Shown here: one piece after another, positions 27,475-36,623 of the stretch
How the letters are laid out: the number at the start of each line of letters is the position of its first letter
How positions within the stretch are numbered: position 1 is the stretch's first letter
Origin: Cobetia crustatorum
GTDB taxonomy: Bacteria; Pseudomonadota; Gammaproteobacteria; Pseudomonadales; Halomonadaceae
Direction of reading: 5' to 3'
Assembly: GCF_000591415.1 (NCBI RefSeq)
Contig: NZ_JEMF01000049.1
Span: 1 to 46,386 of the forward strand
DNA: 46,386 nucleotides
Position numbers and translations under genes: made by a program
Notes under the pieces: model-generated
The model's input: the letters and a program-made list of their open reading frames with translations, nothing else
Told to the model about the DNA's origin: nothing
Database searches by the model: none

Positions 27475-29325
27475 ATGCTCAACCGCTATCCGCTTTGGAA
27501 GTACCTGGTCATCTGCCTGGTACTTGCCGTCGGCGTGATCTACGCATTGCCGAACCTTTACCCCGAAGACCCGGCCGTGCAGATCAGTGCCGCCAGCGGC
27601 GCCGAGGCCGTCGACCAGCAAGATCTCGATCGTGCCATCAGCGCACTGGAAAACGCAGGCATTACGCCCAAGTCCCAAGAACTCAACGGCTCCACCGGCC
27701 TGATTCGCCTCACCAGCAACGACCAGCAACTGCGTGCCAAAGAGCTCGTCAGTGATACGCTCGGCGACAACATCATCGTCGCGTTGAACCTGGCCGATGC
27801 AACGCCCGCATGGCTCTCAAGCCTTGGCGCTTCACCGATGAAGCTGGGTCTTGATCTGCGAGGAGGGGTCCACTTCCAGCTGGAAGTCGACATGGACGCC
27901 GCCGTCAAGCAACGCCTGGAAGTCAACGCCAGCGCGATCAAGGAAATTCTACGCGAGGAGCGTATCCGCTACCGCGGCAGCGAAGTCAACGACGGTACGT
28001 TAAGCCTGACCTTCTCCGATGGCGACGACCTCTCAAAGTCCCGCTCACTGATCTCACGGGACTTCCAGGATTTCGAGTTTGATGAGCGTGATGTCGAACG
28101 CGGCTCCGTGCTCGACCTCAAGCTGACGGCGACCGCCGTCAAGCAGATTCAGGATTATGCGGTCAATCAAAACCTGACCACGATCCGTAACCGCGTCAAT
28201 GAGCTAGGCGTCTCCGAGCCACTGGTTCAGCGCCAGGGGCCGAACCGCATCGTAGTTGAGCTGCCAGGCGTGCAGGACACTGCCGCTGCCAAGCGCGTAT
28301 TGGGCGCCACAGCCAATCTCGAGTTCCGGCTCGAGGCGACCAACGACACCCCGGCCAGTGAAATGGAAAGCTTTGCCTTCCGCAGCCAGCCAGGTCGTAC
28401 CGCCAACATCATGAAAGACGTGATCATCAGCGGTGACAGCGTGTCCAGTGCCAGCACCAGCTTTGATGAAAGTGGCCGCCCGCAGGTCAACATCAACCTG
28501 GATGGCACCGGCGGCTCGATCATGAACCGCGTGACGCGCGCTGCGATCGGTCGCAACATGGCGGTGCTGTTCATTGAGCACAAGACACGCACCCGCACGA
28601 CGATGGAAGACGGTGAAAAGGTCGAAAAGCGCATTCCGTACACCGAGAAAGGGCTGATCAGCCTGGCGACGATACAGAGTGCATTGGGTAACCGCTTCCG
28701 CATCACCGGCCTCGACTCTCCAACAGAAGCCAAGGAGCTATCGCTGCTGCTGCGTTCCGGCTCGCTGGCTGCGCCGATTTACTTCGTGCAAGAACGCACG
28801 ATCGGCCCAAGCCTGGGAGCGGAAAATATCGCAAGCGGCATTCTGTCCGTTGAGCTAGGCCTGCTGCTGGTCGTGCTGTTCATGCTGGCGCGTTACAAGG
28901 CCTTCGGCATAGTCGCCAACGTTGCACTGACCGCGAACCTGGCGATCTTGATTGCCGCAATGTCGATGCTGGGTGCAACGCTGACCCTACCGGGTATCGC
29001 AGGTATCGTGCTGACCCTCGGTATGGCAGTAGATGCGAATGTGTTGATCTTCGAACGTATCCGCGAGGAAATGCGCACGAAGATGCCGCTCCATCAGGCT
29101 ATCCATACCGGCTTCGAGCGTGCATTCACCTCTATCGTCGATGCGAACATCACCACCCTGCTGGTCGCGGTGATCCTGTTCTCCATCGGTAGCGGGCCGG
29201 TCAAAGGCTTCGCGGTGACGCTGTCCATCGGCATTCTGACGTCGATGTTCACGGCGATCATGATGTCGCGCGGCATCATCAATCTTGCCATTGGCGGCAA
29301 GACACTCAAGAAACTCTGGATCTGA
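27475..29325 (+). CDS. secD: Protein translocase subunit SecD
   Basis: The 616-residue protein has an N-terminal helix (LWKYLVICLVLAVGVIYALPN), a large periplasmic P1 domain starting after GLDLRGGVHFQLEVD, and five C-terminal membrane helices with GMAVDANVLIFERIREE. SecD and SecF pull secreted proteins from the Sec channel using the proton motive force. AAGGACAGGG precedes the ATG at 27475. The upstream in-frame ATG at 27436 is inside the hairpin and is rejected. Confidence 0.96.
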   Translation: MLNRYPLWKYLVICLVLAVGVIYALPNLYPEDPAVQISAASGAEAVDQQDLDRAISALENAGITPKSQELNGSTGLIRLTSNDQQLRAKELVSDTLGDNIIVALNLADATPAWLSSLGASPMKLGLDLRGGVHFQLEVDMDAAVKQRLEVNASAIKEILREERIRYRGSEVNDGTLSLTFSDGDDLSKSRSLISRDFQDFEFDERDVERGSVLDLKLTATAVKQIQDYAVNQNLTTIRNRVNELGVSEPLVQRQGPNRIVVELPGVQDTAAAKRVLGATANLEFRLEATNDTPASEMESFAFRSQPGRTANIMKDVIISGDSVSSASTSFDESGRPQVNINLDGTGGSIMNRVTRAAIGRNMAVLFIEHKTRTRTTMEDGEKVEKRIPYTEKGLISLATIQSALGNRFRITGLDSPTEAKELSLLLRSGSLAAPIYFVQERTIGPSLGAENIASGILSVELGLLLVVLFMLARYKAFGIVANVALTANLAILIAAMSMLGATLTLPGIAGIVLTLGMAVDANVLIFERIREEMRTKMPLHQAIHTGFERAFTSIVDANITTLLVAVILFSIGSGPVKGFAVTLSIGILTSMFTAIMMSRGIINLAIGGKTLKKLWI

Positions 29326-29337
29326 GGGGCCATCGTG

Positions 29338-30243
29338 ATGCGACAGTTTGACTTCATGAGCAAGCGGCGCGCGGCCTTCATCGTCTCCATCGTGTTGACG
29401 ATCGTGGCCATTGGCGCCCTTGTGATTCACGGCCTGAACCTGGGTCTCGACTTTACCGGCGGCACCTTGGTAGAAGTGAAATATCAGGTTGCACCGGCCC
29501 TTGAAAGCATCCGCCAGACGCTGGATGCCGCTGGCTACAAGGATGTCTCGGTGCAAACCTTCGGGGCAAGCAACGAGATTCTGGTACGCCTGCAACAGAG
29601 CTTCGAAGCCGGCATCGGCAACGATATCGTCGCCCAGCTTCAAGGGACCGGCGATCAGGTCAGCCTGGTACGTGCAGAGTTCGTCGGCGCACAGGTTGGC
29701 GATCAGCTACGCGACCAATCTGGCCTTGGCATGCTGCTCGCACTGGCGGTAGTGATGGTCTATGTGGCCTTCCGCTTCCAGTACAAGTTCGCACTCGGCG
29801 CACTGATCTCACTGGGTCACGATGTCGTGATTCTCCTGGGTATCTTTGCCCTGTTCGGGTTCGACTTTGACCTGACCGTACTGGCTGCAGTACTGGCCGT
29901 GATTGGTTACTCGTTGAACGACACCATCATCGTCTACGACCGCATTCGCGAGAACATTCGTAAATCGCGGACTGACGATATGCCGGCGATCTTCAACGAC
30001 GCGATCAATGCCACGCTGTCACGTACGCTCTCCACCTCCGGCACCACGTTGCTGGTGCTGTTGGCACTGTTCTTCCTCGGCGGTGACATGATCCACAACT
30101 TCGCTATCGCGCTGATCATCGGCGTTGTCGCAGGCACCTTCTCTTCCATCTATGTGGCGGCAGCATTGCTACTGGTGGTGGGCCTGAAGCGTGTGGACCT
30201 GATTCCGCCACCCAAGGAGCAGTTTGAAGACGGCGCGCCCTGA
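29338..30243 (+). CDS. secF: Protein translocase subunit SecF
   Basis: The 301-residue protein has GLDFTGGTLVEV after the first helix, and the C-terminal helices with GYSLNDTIIVYDRIREN, the SecF counterpart of SecD's segment. It starts 12 bases after secD with GAGGGG upstream; a GTG one codon earlier is equally possible. It ends in a strong terminator. Confidence 0.96.
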   Translation: MRQFDFMSKRRAAFIVSIVLTIVAIGALVIHGLNLGLDFTGGTLVEVKYQVAPALESIRQTLDAAGYKDVSVQTFGASNEILVRLQQSFEAGIGNDIVAQLQGTGDQVSLVRAEFVGAQVGDQLRDQSGLGMLLALAVVMVYVAFRFQYKFALGALISLGHDVVILLGIFALFGFDFDLTVLAAVLAVIGYSLNDTIIVYDRIRENIRKSRTDDMPAIFNDAINATLSRTLSTSGTTLLVLLALFFLGGDMIHNFAIALIIGVVAGTFSSIYVAAALLLVVGLKRVDLIPPPKEQFEDGAP

Positions 30244-30322
30244 GCACTTGAATCGGCTGCACTGCACTTCATTGCGCTATCGTCCCAGGCATCTCTGGCG
30301 GCGGTAGCGCAAATGCCAGACA

Positions 30323-30357
30323 CAAAAAAACCCACCTCGATGAGGTGGGTTTTTTTG
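30323..30357. terminator. Strong bidirectional intrinsic terminator after secF
   Basis: CCCACCTC-GAT-GAGGTGGG forms an 8-base perfect stem followed by a run of T on the plus strand and preceded by a run of A, so it can stop transcription from secF and from suhB, which converge here. Confidence 0.9.
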
Positions 30358-30423
30358 TTCTCTTGATTCATCCTCACATGCATATTGCACATGCAGAGGA
30401 CTCGTCAGAGTTTCGAGTCAGCC

Positions 30424-31218
30424 TTACAGGTGCGGCTGCATGGTCTGTGCCAGCGCTTTGTACAGGCGAGCACCAGCAGCCATCAATGCGCCTTCGACAA
30501 CCACCACGGGCGTGCCATCGGCACTGCCGGCCAATGCACCACATTCCTTCAGGAACAGACTGGCGATCTCACTATCACCCGATTCCAGGCCCAGCACGTA
30601 GACAGCATCAACACGACCAGCCGCCAGTTCGAGCACGTCGAGCAATGCACAGCCACTGGTGCGTAGCGTGTTCAGCTGCGGGCCAACCTGCTGGATGATA
30701 GAGAGATAAGTCGTCAGGTAGCGCGAGCGCTGCCAGTCTTCCGGCAGGCCCATCGCCAGACGTGCGCCGTCGATGGACGTGGCATTGGTCACACGGATAC
30801 GGTGACCGGAGTGCTGAGCACCGCGACCACGGCTGACGATGAATTCCTCGTCAGTAAAGGGCGCAATGACCACGGCGTGTTCGGCACGCCCCTTGAACAG
30901 ACAAACCACTGACAGGGCGAAACCTGAAGCGGCAGATGCCAGATTGGAATAACCATGCACCGGCTCAACACGCCAGTGGTAGTCAGAGCCTTGGCCTTCA
31001 CCATCGCGATGGTCGGTATAACGGCCAGAAAGACCGTGCTGCGGATAGCCGCGCTCCAGCTGGCGCACGATGTGCGCTTCAGCGCGACGTGCAGTGTCTT
31101 CGATGAAGGTATCGAGATCTTTGTCGTTACGAGCGACTTCGATACGTTCACGAGCACGGACGAACTGCTCTGCGGCGCCGCGTGCAGCACGTAGCGCAAA
31201 TTGGACCATCGGATGCAT
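30424..31218 (-). CDS. suhB: SuhB, inositol-monophosphatase family, with degenerate metal site
   Basis: The 264-residue protein aligns with SuhB along its length, including the start MHPMVQFALRAAR and the trmJ-divergent location. However the family's metal ligands are changed. The DPLDGTTN motif is EPVHGYSN (E85, H88), the E of the TEES motif is replaced (GRYT, R66), and the WDFAAG motif is GDSEIAS, keeping only D215. Catalysis is therefore unlikely. E. coli SuhB also binds NusA and RNA polymerase in rRNA antitermination, a role not needing phosphatase activity. This suggests the protein is kept for RNA-polymerase work, an inference. The ATG at 31218 matches family starts. Confidence 0.88.
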   Translation of the reverse strand: MHPMVQFALRAARGAAEQFVRARERIEVARNDKDLDTFIEDTARRAEAHIVRQLERGYPQHGLSGRYTDHRDGEGQGSDYHWRVEPVHGYSNLASAASGFALSVVCLFKGRAEHAVVIAPFTDEEFIVSRGRGAQHSGHRIRVTNATSIDGARLAMGLPEDWQRSRYLTTYLSIIQQVGPQLNTLRTSGCALLDVLELAAGRVDAVYVLGLESGDSEIASLFLKECGALAGSADGTPVVVVEGALMAAGARLYKALAQTMQPHL

Positions 31219-31683
31219 GATCAAAGCCTTGACGAGTCGGGAGCTGTTAAAGAACGGTGCATGACGCAATGCGGAACACAAGCAATGCGAAGCACAAGTC
31301 GTGCGCAACTGGAAGAGTAAGCACGTTGCAAAGCGCGGTGCGTAGTGCAATTTACGCAACGCGCTATATAGCGCAACATGCGACGACAGCGAGTGCCAAT
31401 CGGATGGTGCGGTATAGCAGGACGGCGTAGTCTAGCAGAAGGTGTACATGGCTGCCATCGCCACACCCGACCTTGGTCGCGTTGCATGGCGACCAAGACA
31501 AGGCATGAATTCTCGCGACATCTGTCCTCGAACACACTCTGCTCACGCCTCGGCCACGATGCAGCAAACTGCTCTCTGTGGCGGCTTCATGCTAGGATAT
31601 CGGGTTCTGACGCCCCATTATTCCTCAAGATCCGTTGGCTGCGTCAGCCGTCCTATCCTTCAATTGCTACCCTGGAAGTCCTC
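31219..31683. other. suhB-trmJ divergent intergenic region
   Basis: These 465 bases hold no convincing gene. They have a perfect 14-base palindrome GCGCTATATAGCGC (31361-31374), a 16-base near-tandem pair GCAATGCG(G/A)A(A/G)CACAA (31266-31281 and 31282-31297), and an extended -10-like TGCTAGGAT (31590-31598) before trmJ. On the minus strand a TTGCGC-16-TAAATT promoter for suhB is possible. The palindrome may be an operator for both genes. Confidence 0.4.
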
Positions 31684-32481
31684 ATGCTTGAACGTCTGCG
31701 CATTGTCCTGATCGGCACCAGCCATCCCGGCAACATCGGGGGAGCAGCTCGTGCCATGCTCAATATGGGCCTGGCCGACCTCGCACTGGTCGCACCACGC
31801 TGTCAGGTGCAATGTCAGGAGTCAGCCTCGCGCGCTTCAGGTGCCGATACTCTTGTCGCCAGCGCTCAGGTGCATGAAAGCCTGGAAGACGCCGTGGCAG
31901 ATTGCAGTCTGGTCGTTGGCTGCAGCGCTCGCTCACGTAACTTGCCGTGGCCGATGATCACACCACGTGCCTTTGGCGCGACGCTCGCTGATGAGATTCG
32001 CCTGCCGGATGCCCGCGTCGCGATCGTATTCGGTCGTGAAGACTCAGGACTTTCCAACGAAGAGTTGCAGCGCTGTCATCGCCACGTCCATATTCCAACC
32101 AACCCTGATTTCAGCTCGCTGAATCTGGCAGCAGCGGTACAGGTGCTGGCATATGAGTGCCGCCAGGCATGGCTGGCCGAACAAGAGGCAGCCGGTGAAA
32201 CACCACGAGCTGAAGATGACCAGCCCTTCGGCATCGATTGGGACAGCCCTCTGGCTAGCCACGCCGACCTTGAACGCCTGTTCGAACATCTGGAAAAGAC
32301 GCTGATCAGCATTGACTTTCTAGACCCGGAACAGCCGCGCCAACTGATGGCCCGCCTGAGACGCCTTTACCTGCGCGCCCGCCCCGACAGCATGGAAATC
32401 AATATCCTGCGCGGTATTCTGTCAGCGGTAGACAAGCAGGCTCGTCAGGCACAGGCCGCCGCGGATTCCCGCGCTCATTGA
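31684..32481 (+). CDS. trmJ: tRNA (cytidine/uridine-2'-O-)-methyltransferase TrmJ
   Basis: TrmJ methylates the ribose of position 32 in tRNA. The 265-residue protein is a SPOUT methyltransferase with VLIGTSHPGNIGGAARAMLNMG at the start, VFGREDSGLSNEEL, and NPDFSSLNLAAAVQVLAYE as the knotted SAM region. The ATG at 31684 begins where the family does; longer upstream readings are rejected. It leads the trmJ-cysE-isc block. Confidence 0.93.
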   Translation: MLERLRIVLIGTSHPGNIGGAARAMLNMGLADLALVAPRCQVQCQESASRASGADTLVASAQVHESLEDAVADCSLVVGCSARSRNLPWPMITPRAFGATLADEIRLPDARVAIVFGREDSGLSNEELQRCHRHVHIPTNPDFSSLNLAAAVQVLAYECRQAWLAEQEAAGETPRAEDDQPFGIDWDSPLASHADLERLFEHLEKTLISIDFLDPEQPRQLMARLRRLYLRARPDSMEINILRGILSAVDKQARQAQAAADSRAH

Positions 32482-32490
32482 GGACACGCC

Positions 32491-33383
32491 ATGTTTATCC
32501 GACTGCGTGAAGACATTAATAGCGTCTTTGCCCGTGACCCGGCGGCGCGCAATTCTTTTGAAGTACTGACTAACTATCCGGGCTTGCACGCGCTGCTGGC
32601 TCACCGCATCAATCACTGGCTATGGCGTCATAATGCCAAATGGCTGGCGCGCACTGGTTCGACCCTGATGCGCTGGCTGACTGGTATCGAAATCCACCCT
32701 GGTGCCACCATCGGACGCCGCTTCTTCATCGATCACGGCATGGGCGTCGTGATCGGTGAGACTGCACTGATCGGCGATGATGTGACGCTCTATCACGGCG
32801 TCACGCTAGGCGGCACCACCTGGAATGCTGGCAAGCGTCACCCGACGCTAGGCGATGGCGTCATCGTCGGTGCGGCGCCAAGATTCTCGGCCCATTCACG
32901 GTCGGCGCCGGTGCCAAGGTCGGCTCCAACGCAGTGGTCACTCGTGAAGTACCTGCTGGGGCTACCGTGGTTGGCATTCCCGGCAAGATCGTCAAGCGCG
33001 CCGAACCGGATGTCGATGATACGCCCGCGATCGACCCCGAAAGTCGTGAAGCCATGAAAGAGAAGTTCGGCTTCGACGCCTACGGGATGGGACAGGACAT
33101 GCCTGATCCGGTTGCGCGCTCCATGCACGCCATGCTTGATCACATGCACGCTGTGGACAAGCGCATCGAACAGATGTGCGGCACCCTGCGCAAACTGGAT
33201 GCCAGCTACCGTGCCGGCCATCTGCCAGAACTCGATGATGCTGACTTCGCGCAGTTGATCGATGAGCTGGGGCCATGTGGCGAAGACGCGACAGCGGCCA
33301 AGGCAAGTACTGTCACTGAAGTAGTCACGCCGGGGCCTGATACTGCGGATGAGCAATCCAGCCCTCAGCGCCAGCATGGATAA
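32491..33383 (+). CDS. cysE: Serine O-acetyltransferase CysE (frameshifted in this sequence)
   Basis: CysE makes O-acetylserine for cysteine synthesis. The first frame (32491 on) has the left-handed beta-helix hexapeptides ([36 protein letters not shown]). The second frame (to 33383) continues with [23 protein letters not shown]. Adding one G at about 32875 (GCGGCGCC to GCGGGCGCC) gives [22 protein letters not shown] and unites them as about 297 residues. The C-terminus is longer than in E. coli and acidic. Its stop codon abuts an IscR site. A sequencing error is the likely cause of the split. Confidence 0.9.
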
Positions 33384-33406
33384 AGTTGACTATTTCAGTC
33401 GGGATT
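33382..33406 (+). promoter_or_regulatory. IscR type-1 binding site upstream of iscR
   Basis: The 25 bases centre on GTTGACTATTTCAGTCGGG, an almost perfect match to the IscR type-1 motif as I know it from enteric bacteria. It overlaps the cysE stop and ends at the iscR -35, so [2Fe-2S]-IscR bound here should repress its own operon. Confidence 0.75.
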
Positions 33407-33433
33407 GACCGCGAATCGTCAGCTCACCATAAT
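33405..33433 (+). promoter_or_regulatory. iscR promoter
   Basis: TTGACC (33405-33410), a 17-base spacer and CATAAT (33428-33433) form a near-consensus sigma70 promoter. Its -35 overlaps the end of the IscR site. It predicts a leader of about 125 bases before iscR. Confidence 0.65.
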
Positions 33434-33563
33434 GGATGGCCTGACTTGCGCTCATCCGGTCGCTGCTTCGTCACGATAAGCCAGTCACTACGAGGTGACG
33501 GTGAAGCATGAGCTTCACCGCCACGCTTGATGATATCTGCCCCACCAGCTCACGGGTTTTGCC

Positions 33564-34037
33564 ATGCGCCTGACCACCAAGGGACGTTACGCCGTCACCG
33601 CGATGCTCGATCTGGCGCTGCATGCCAAGTGCGGGCCGACCTGTCTAGCCGATATCTCCGGGCGCCAAGGCATCTCGTTATCGTATCTGGAGCAGTTGTT
33701 CGCTCGCCTGCGACGCGCCGGTCTCGTCAAGAGTGTGCGCGGCCCCGGTGGCGGCTACCTGCTCGATACCGAGCTTGAGGCCACCTCTGTGGCGCGCATC
33801 ATTGATGCCGTCAATGAGTCAGTGGATGCCACACGCTGCCAGGGACTGTCAGACTGTCAGTCGGGCGATACGTGCCTGACGCATCACCTATGGTGCGACC
33901 TGTCTGACGAGATACACGGCTTTCTTGATGGCATCAGTCTAGCGGACCTGGTCGCGCGCGAAGAGATACGCCACATCGCCAGCCGGCAGCGCGAGGCCTG
34001 CGAACCTATTCCCATCACCTTGATGGAAGGCGGCTAA
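33564..34037 (+). CDS. iscR: Fe-S cluster regulator IscR
   Basis: The 157-residue Rrf2-family protein has the winged-helix [18 protein letters not shown] and the cluster ligands C-x5-C-x5-C-x2-H in [16 protein letters not shown]. Holo-IscR represses isc genes when Fe-S clusters are plentiful. It follows its own candidate operator and precedes iscS by 97 bases. Confidence 0.96.
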   Translation: MRLTTKGRYAVTAMLDLALHAKCGPTCLADISGRQGISLSYLEQLFARLRRAGLVKSVRGPGGGYLLDTELEATSVARIIDAVNESVDATRCQGLSDCQSGDTCLTHHLWCDLSDEIHGFLDGISLADLVAREEIRHIASRQREACEPIPITLMEGG

Positions 34038-34134
34038 TCGGCGGCGATCAACATCGCCGCTGTACGTGCCGCGCCCTGCACTTGCAACATCCAGCGCCTC
34101 TTACTTCAGCTAGTCGTGTTTTCAGGAAGTCACC

Positions 34135-35283
34135 ATGTCCCAGCCGATCTATCTCGATTATGCCGCCACCACGCCTGTCGACCCACGGGTCGCCGAGCTG
34201 ATGATGCGCCACCTGACGCTGGACGGCACCTTCGCCAATCCAGCCTCGCGTAGCCATATGCCTGGCTGGCTGGCCGAACAGGCTGTCGAGGGTGCGCGCC
34301 GTCAGGTAGCTGAGTTGATTGGCGCCGACCCACGAGAGATCGTCTGGACCAGCGGTGCTACCGAAGCCAACAACCTGGCATTGAGCGGCTACATGCGCGC
34401 CAATGCCGAGCGTGGCCATCACCTGATTACATCGACCATCGAGCACAAGGCGATTCTAGACACCGCCAGCGCGCTGGAAGCAGAAGGCTTCAACGTCACG
34501 CGCATTGCCCCTCAGTCGGATGGTCGTATCAGCCCCGAGAGCCTGCGTGAGGCGCTGCGTGACGATACCGTGCTGGTATCACTGATGGCGGTCAACAATG
34601 AGCTAGGCAGTATCAATGACCTCGAAACACTCGGCACCATCGCACGTGAGCACGGCGCCGCCTTCCATGTCGATGCTGCTCAGGCACCCGGCAAGGTGAA
34701 GATTGACGTCAGCCAGCAGCCAATTGATCTGCTGTCGCTATCGGCTCACAAGGCCTATGGCCCAAAGGGGATCGGTGCGCTTTATGTACGCCGCCAACCG
34801 CAGGTCAAGATCGATGCACTGATTCATGGTGGCGGACATGAGCGCGGCATGCGCTCCGGCACCCTGCCAACGCATCAGATTGTTGGGATGGGAGAGGCCT
34901 ATCGCCTATCCAGCGAGCAGTTTGATATCGATCAGCAGCATCTGATTGCCCTGCGTGCACAATTTTTGGCGGGTCTCCGCGAGATTGAAGGCGTGCACTT
35001 CAATACTGATATCGAAGTCAGCGTGCCCCACATCCTCAACCTCGCCTTTGATGGCGTCGAGGGTGAAGCACTCTTGATGGCACTGCGTGGCATCGCGATT
35101 TCTACCGGCTCGGCCTGCAACTCCGCCAGCGTCGAACCTTCATTTGTACTCACCGGCATTGGGGTATCCCGTCCGTTGGCGCTAGCATCGCTACGCTTTA
35201 GTTTTGGACGATTCACTACCATTGCCGACATTGATTCCGCGCTCTCTGAACTCAGGCATGCCCTGAGCGCACTGCGCGCCTGA
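34135..35283 (+). CDS. iscS: Cysteine desulfurase IscS, short form
   Basis: IscS removes sulfur from cysteine to supply Fe-S clusters and tRNA thiolation. The 382-residue protein has the PLP lysine in SLSAHKAYGPKG and the catalytic cysteine in STGSACNSASVEPS. It ends at ALSALRA, about 20 residues before the E. coli IscS terminus, so the C-terminal tail that contacts IscU is missing. The stop is natural and no frameshift is indicated. The next gene is iscA, not iscU. Confidence 0.93.
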   Translation: MSQPIYLDYAATTPVDPRVAELMMRHLTLDGTFANPASRSHMPGWLAEQAVEGARRQVAELIGADPREIVWTSGATEANNLALSGYMRANAERGHHLITSTIEHKAILDTASALEAEGFNVTRIAPQSDGRISPESLREALRDDTVLVSLMAVNNELGSINDLETLGTIAREHGAAFHVDAAQAPGKVKIDVSQQPIDLLSLSAHKAYGPKGIGALYVRRQPQVKIDALIHGGGHERGMRSGTLPTHQIVGMGEAYRLSSEQFDIDQQHLIALRAQFLAGLREIEGVHFNTDIEVSVPHILNLAFDGVEGEALLMALRGIAISTGSACNSASVEPSFVLTGIGVSRPLALASLRFSFGRFTTIADIDSALSELRHALSALRA

Positions 35284-35298
35284 CCCGGGAGAATGCTC

Positions 35299-35625
35299 AT
35301 GGCACATCTGTCAATTTCCTCCGCTGCCGCCGATCAGATCCGCGTTGTACTGGCTGAGCGCGGGCATGGCCTTGGCCTGCGCGTCTCGGTCAAGCCCAGC
35401 GGCTGCTCCGGTTACAGCTACGTGCTCGACTTCGCTGACGAAGCCAGTGAGGGCGATGCCGTTTTCGTCGACCACGGTGCCACGGTCTACGTGGACAACG
35501 AAGCCCTCACCGTTCTCGATGGCTCTGAAGTGGATTACGTCAAGGACGGCCTGAATCGCTTTTTCCGCTTCAACAACCCCAACGTCAAGGACGAGTGTGG
35601 TTGTGGTGAGAGCTTCAGCGTGTAG
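35299..35625 (+). CDS. iscA: Iron-sulfur assembly protein IscA
   Basis: The 108-residue protein is IscA/HesB-like with the three conserved cysteines in PSGCSGYSYVL and DECGCGESFSV. IscA helps deliver iron or [4Fe-4S] clusters to target proteins. It follows iscS by 15 bases, with GGGAGAATGCTC upstream. Its 3' end is part of a 19-base tandem duplication. Confidence 0.93.
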   Translation: MAHLSISSAAADQIRVVLAERGHGLGLRVSVKPSGCSGYSYVLDFADEASEGDAVFVDHGATVYVDNEALTVLDGSEVDYVKDGLNRFFRFNNPNVKDECGCGESFSV

Positions 35626-35663
35626 ATCTAGCCTCAGCGTGTAGATCTAGCTTCAGCGTGTAG
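35611..35663 (+). repeat. 19-bp tandem repeat over the iscA stop codon
   Basis: AGCTTCAGCGTGTAGATCT is repeated 2.8 times with a 19-base period. Copy 1 holds the last codons and stop of iscA; later copies repeat the same coding end, including the stop codon, in non-coding DNA. It looks like a recent slippage duplication. Confidence 0.85.
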
Positions 35664-35763
35664 CGTCCACTGCGGCGTCCAGATGACCAGCACTGTTGAA
35701 GCGTTTGCCATCTTCGCGTCATCAGCGACAGGCAGGATGGATGCAGCCGGTGACGCGAGCAGC

Positions 35764-35769
35764 TATAAT
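35764..35769 (+). promoter_or_regulatory. Candidate -10 element of ndk promoter
   Basis: A perfect TATAAT lies about 100 bases before the ndk start, in the gap after iscA. No good -35 is found 16-18 bases upstream, so strength is uncertain. Confidence 0.4.
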
Positions 35770-35868
35770 GCCGCCCACTTTTGTCGCGCCTTATGCTGAC
35801 AGAACCCCTATTTCGCCGTTCGGTCTTTTCCGAGCGGCTCTTCAAAGCTTGTCTCAGGAGAATTACCC

Positions 35869-36297
35869 ATGGCTACACAGCGTACTCTGTCCATCATCAA
35901 GCCGGATGCCGTTGCCAAGAACGTGATCGGCGAAATCTACACCCGTTTCGAGAAAGCCGGCCTGCAAGTCATCGCATCCAAGATGGTTCACCTGTCCAAA
36001 GAACAGGCTGAAGGCTTCTATGCTGAGCACAGCGAACGCGGCTTCTTCGGCGAGCTGGTCGGCTTCATGACCTCTGGTCCGGTCATGATCCAGGCGCTCG
36101 AAGGCGAAGAAGCCATCGCCAAGAACCGTGACCTGATGGGCGCTACCAACCCGAAAGAAGCCGCTGCCGGCACCATCCGTGCTGACTTCGCGACGTCCAT
36201 CGATGCCAACGCCGTTCACGGCTCCGACGCTCCGGCAGCTGCCGAGCGCGAAATTGCTTACTTCTTCGGCGAAAACGAAATCTGCCCGCGCGGTTGA
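35869..36297 (+). CDS. ndk: Nucleoside diphosphate kinase Ndk
   Basis: Ndk transfers the gamma-phosphate between nucleoside triphosphates and diphosphates. The 142-residue protein has the family start [14 protein letters not shown], the active-site His in NAVHGSDA and the usual length. CAGGAGAATTACCC precedes the ATG. Confidence 0.97.
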   Translation: MATQRTLSIIKPDAVAKNVIGEIYTRFEKAGLQVIASKMVHLSKEQAEGFYAEHSERGFFGELVGFMTSGPVMIQALEGEEAIAKNRDLMGATNPKEAAAGTIRADFATSIDANAVHGSDAPAAAEREIAYFFGENEICPRG

Positions 36298-36623
36298 TTT
36301 CTCTTGTGCGCCTGAATGATCACATGTCGTTCAGTCGTGCATGACGCGACGGCCCTGCCTGTGCGGCGGGGCCGTTGTGGTATCGGACGTGCTGAAACGT
36401 CTTGCCTTGTGCTCGACGTTTGAGCAGGTCCGATACGCTTTGACAGGCGCTGCAGGCTTTCACCAGTGCCATGTGGCAATCGAAATGACTGCCACTATCT
36501 ACTGACGGCAAACGCCACACGAGGTCTGCGACACGTCGCCACCTCCTCCTGACAGCGCCGCCCCGCATGCGCTCATTCTCTCTACCCGCGCCTGCCCACC
36601 CCTGACTCGACCGGCCCAACATC
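36298..36623 (+). terminator. ndk-rlmN gap with a GC-rich hairpin
   Basis: The 326 bases hold no convincing gene. ACGGCCC (36349-36355) and GGGCCGT (36369-36375) form a 7-base stem about 50 bases after the ndk stop, but there is no T run, so it is only a possible terminator. No strong promoter for rlmN was seen. Confidence 0.35.
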
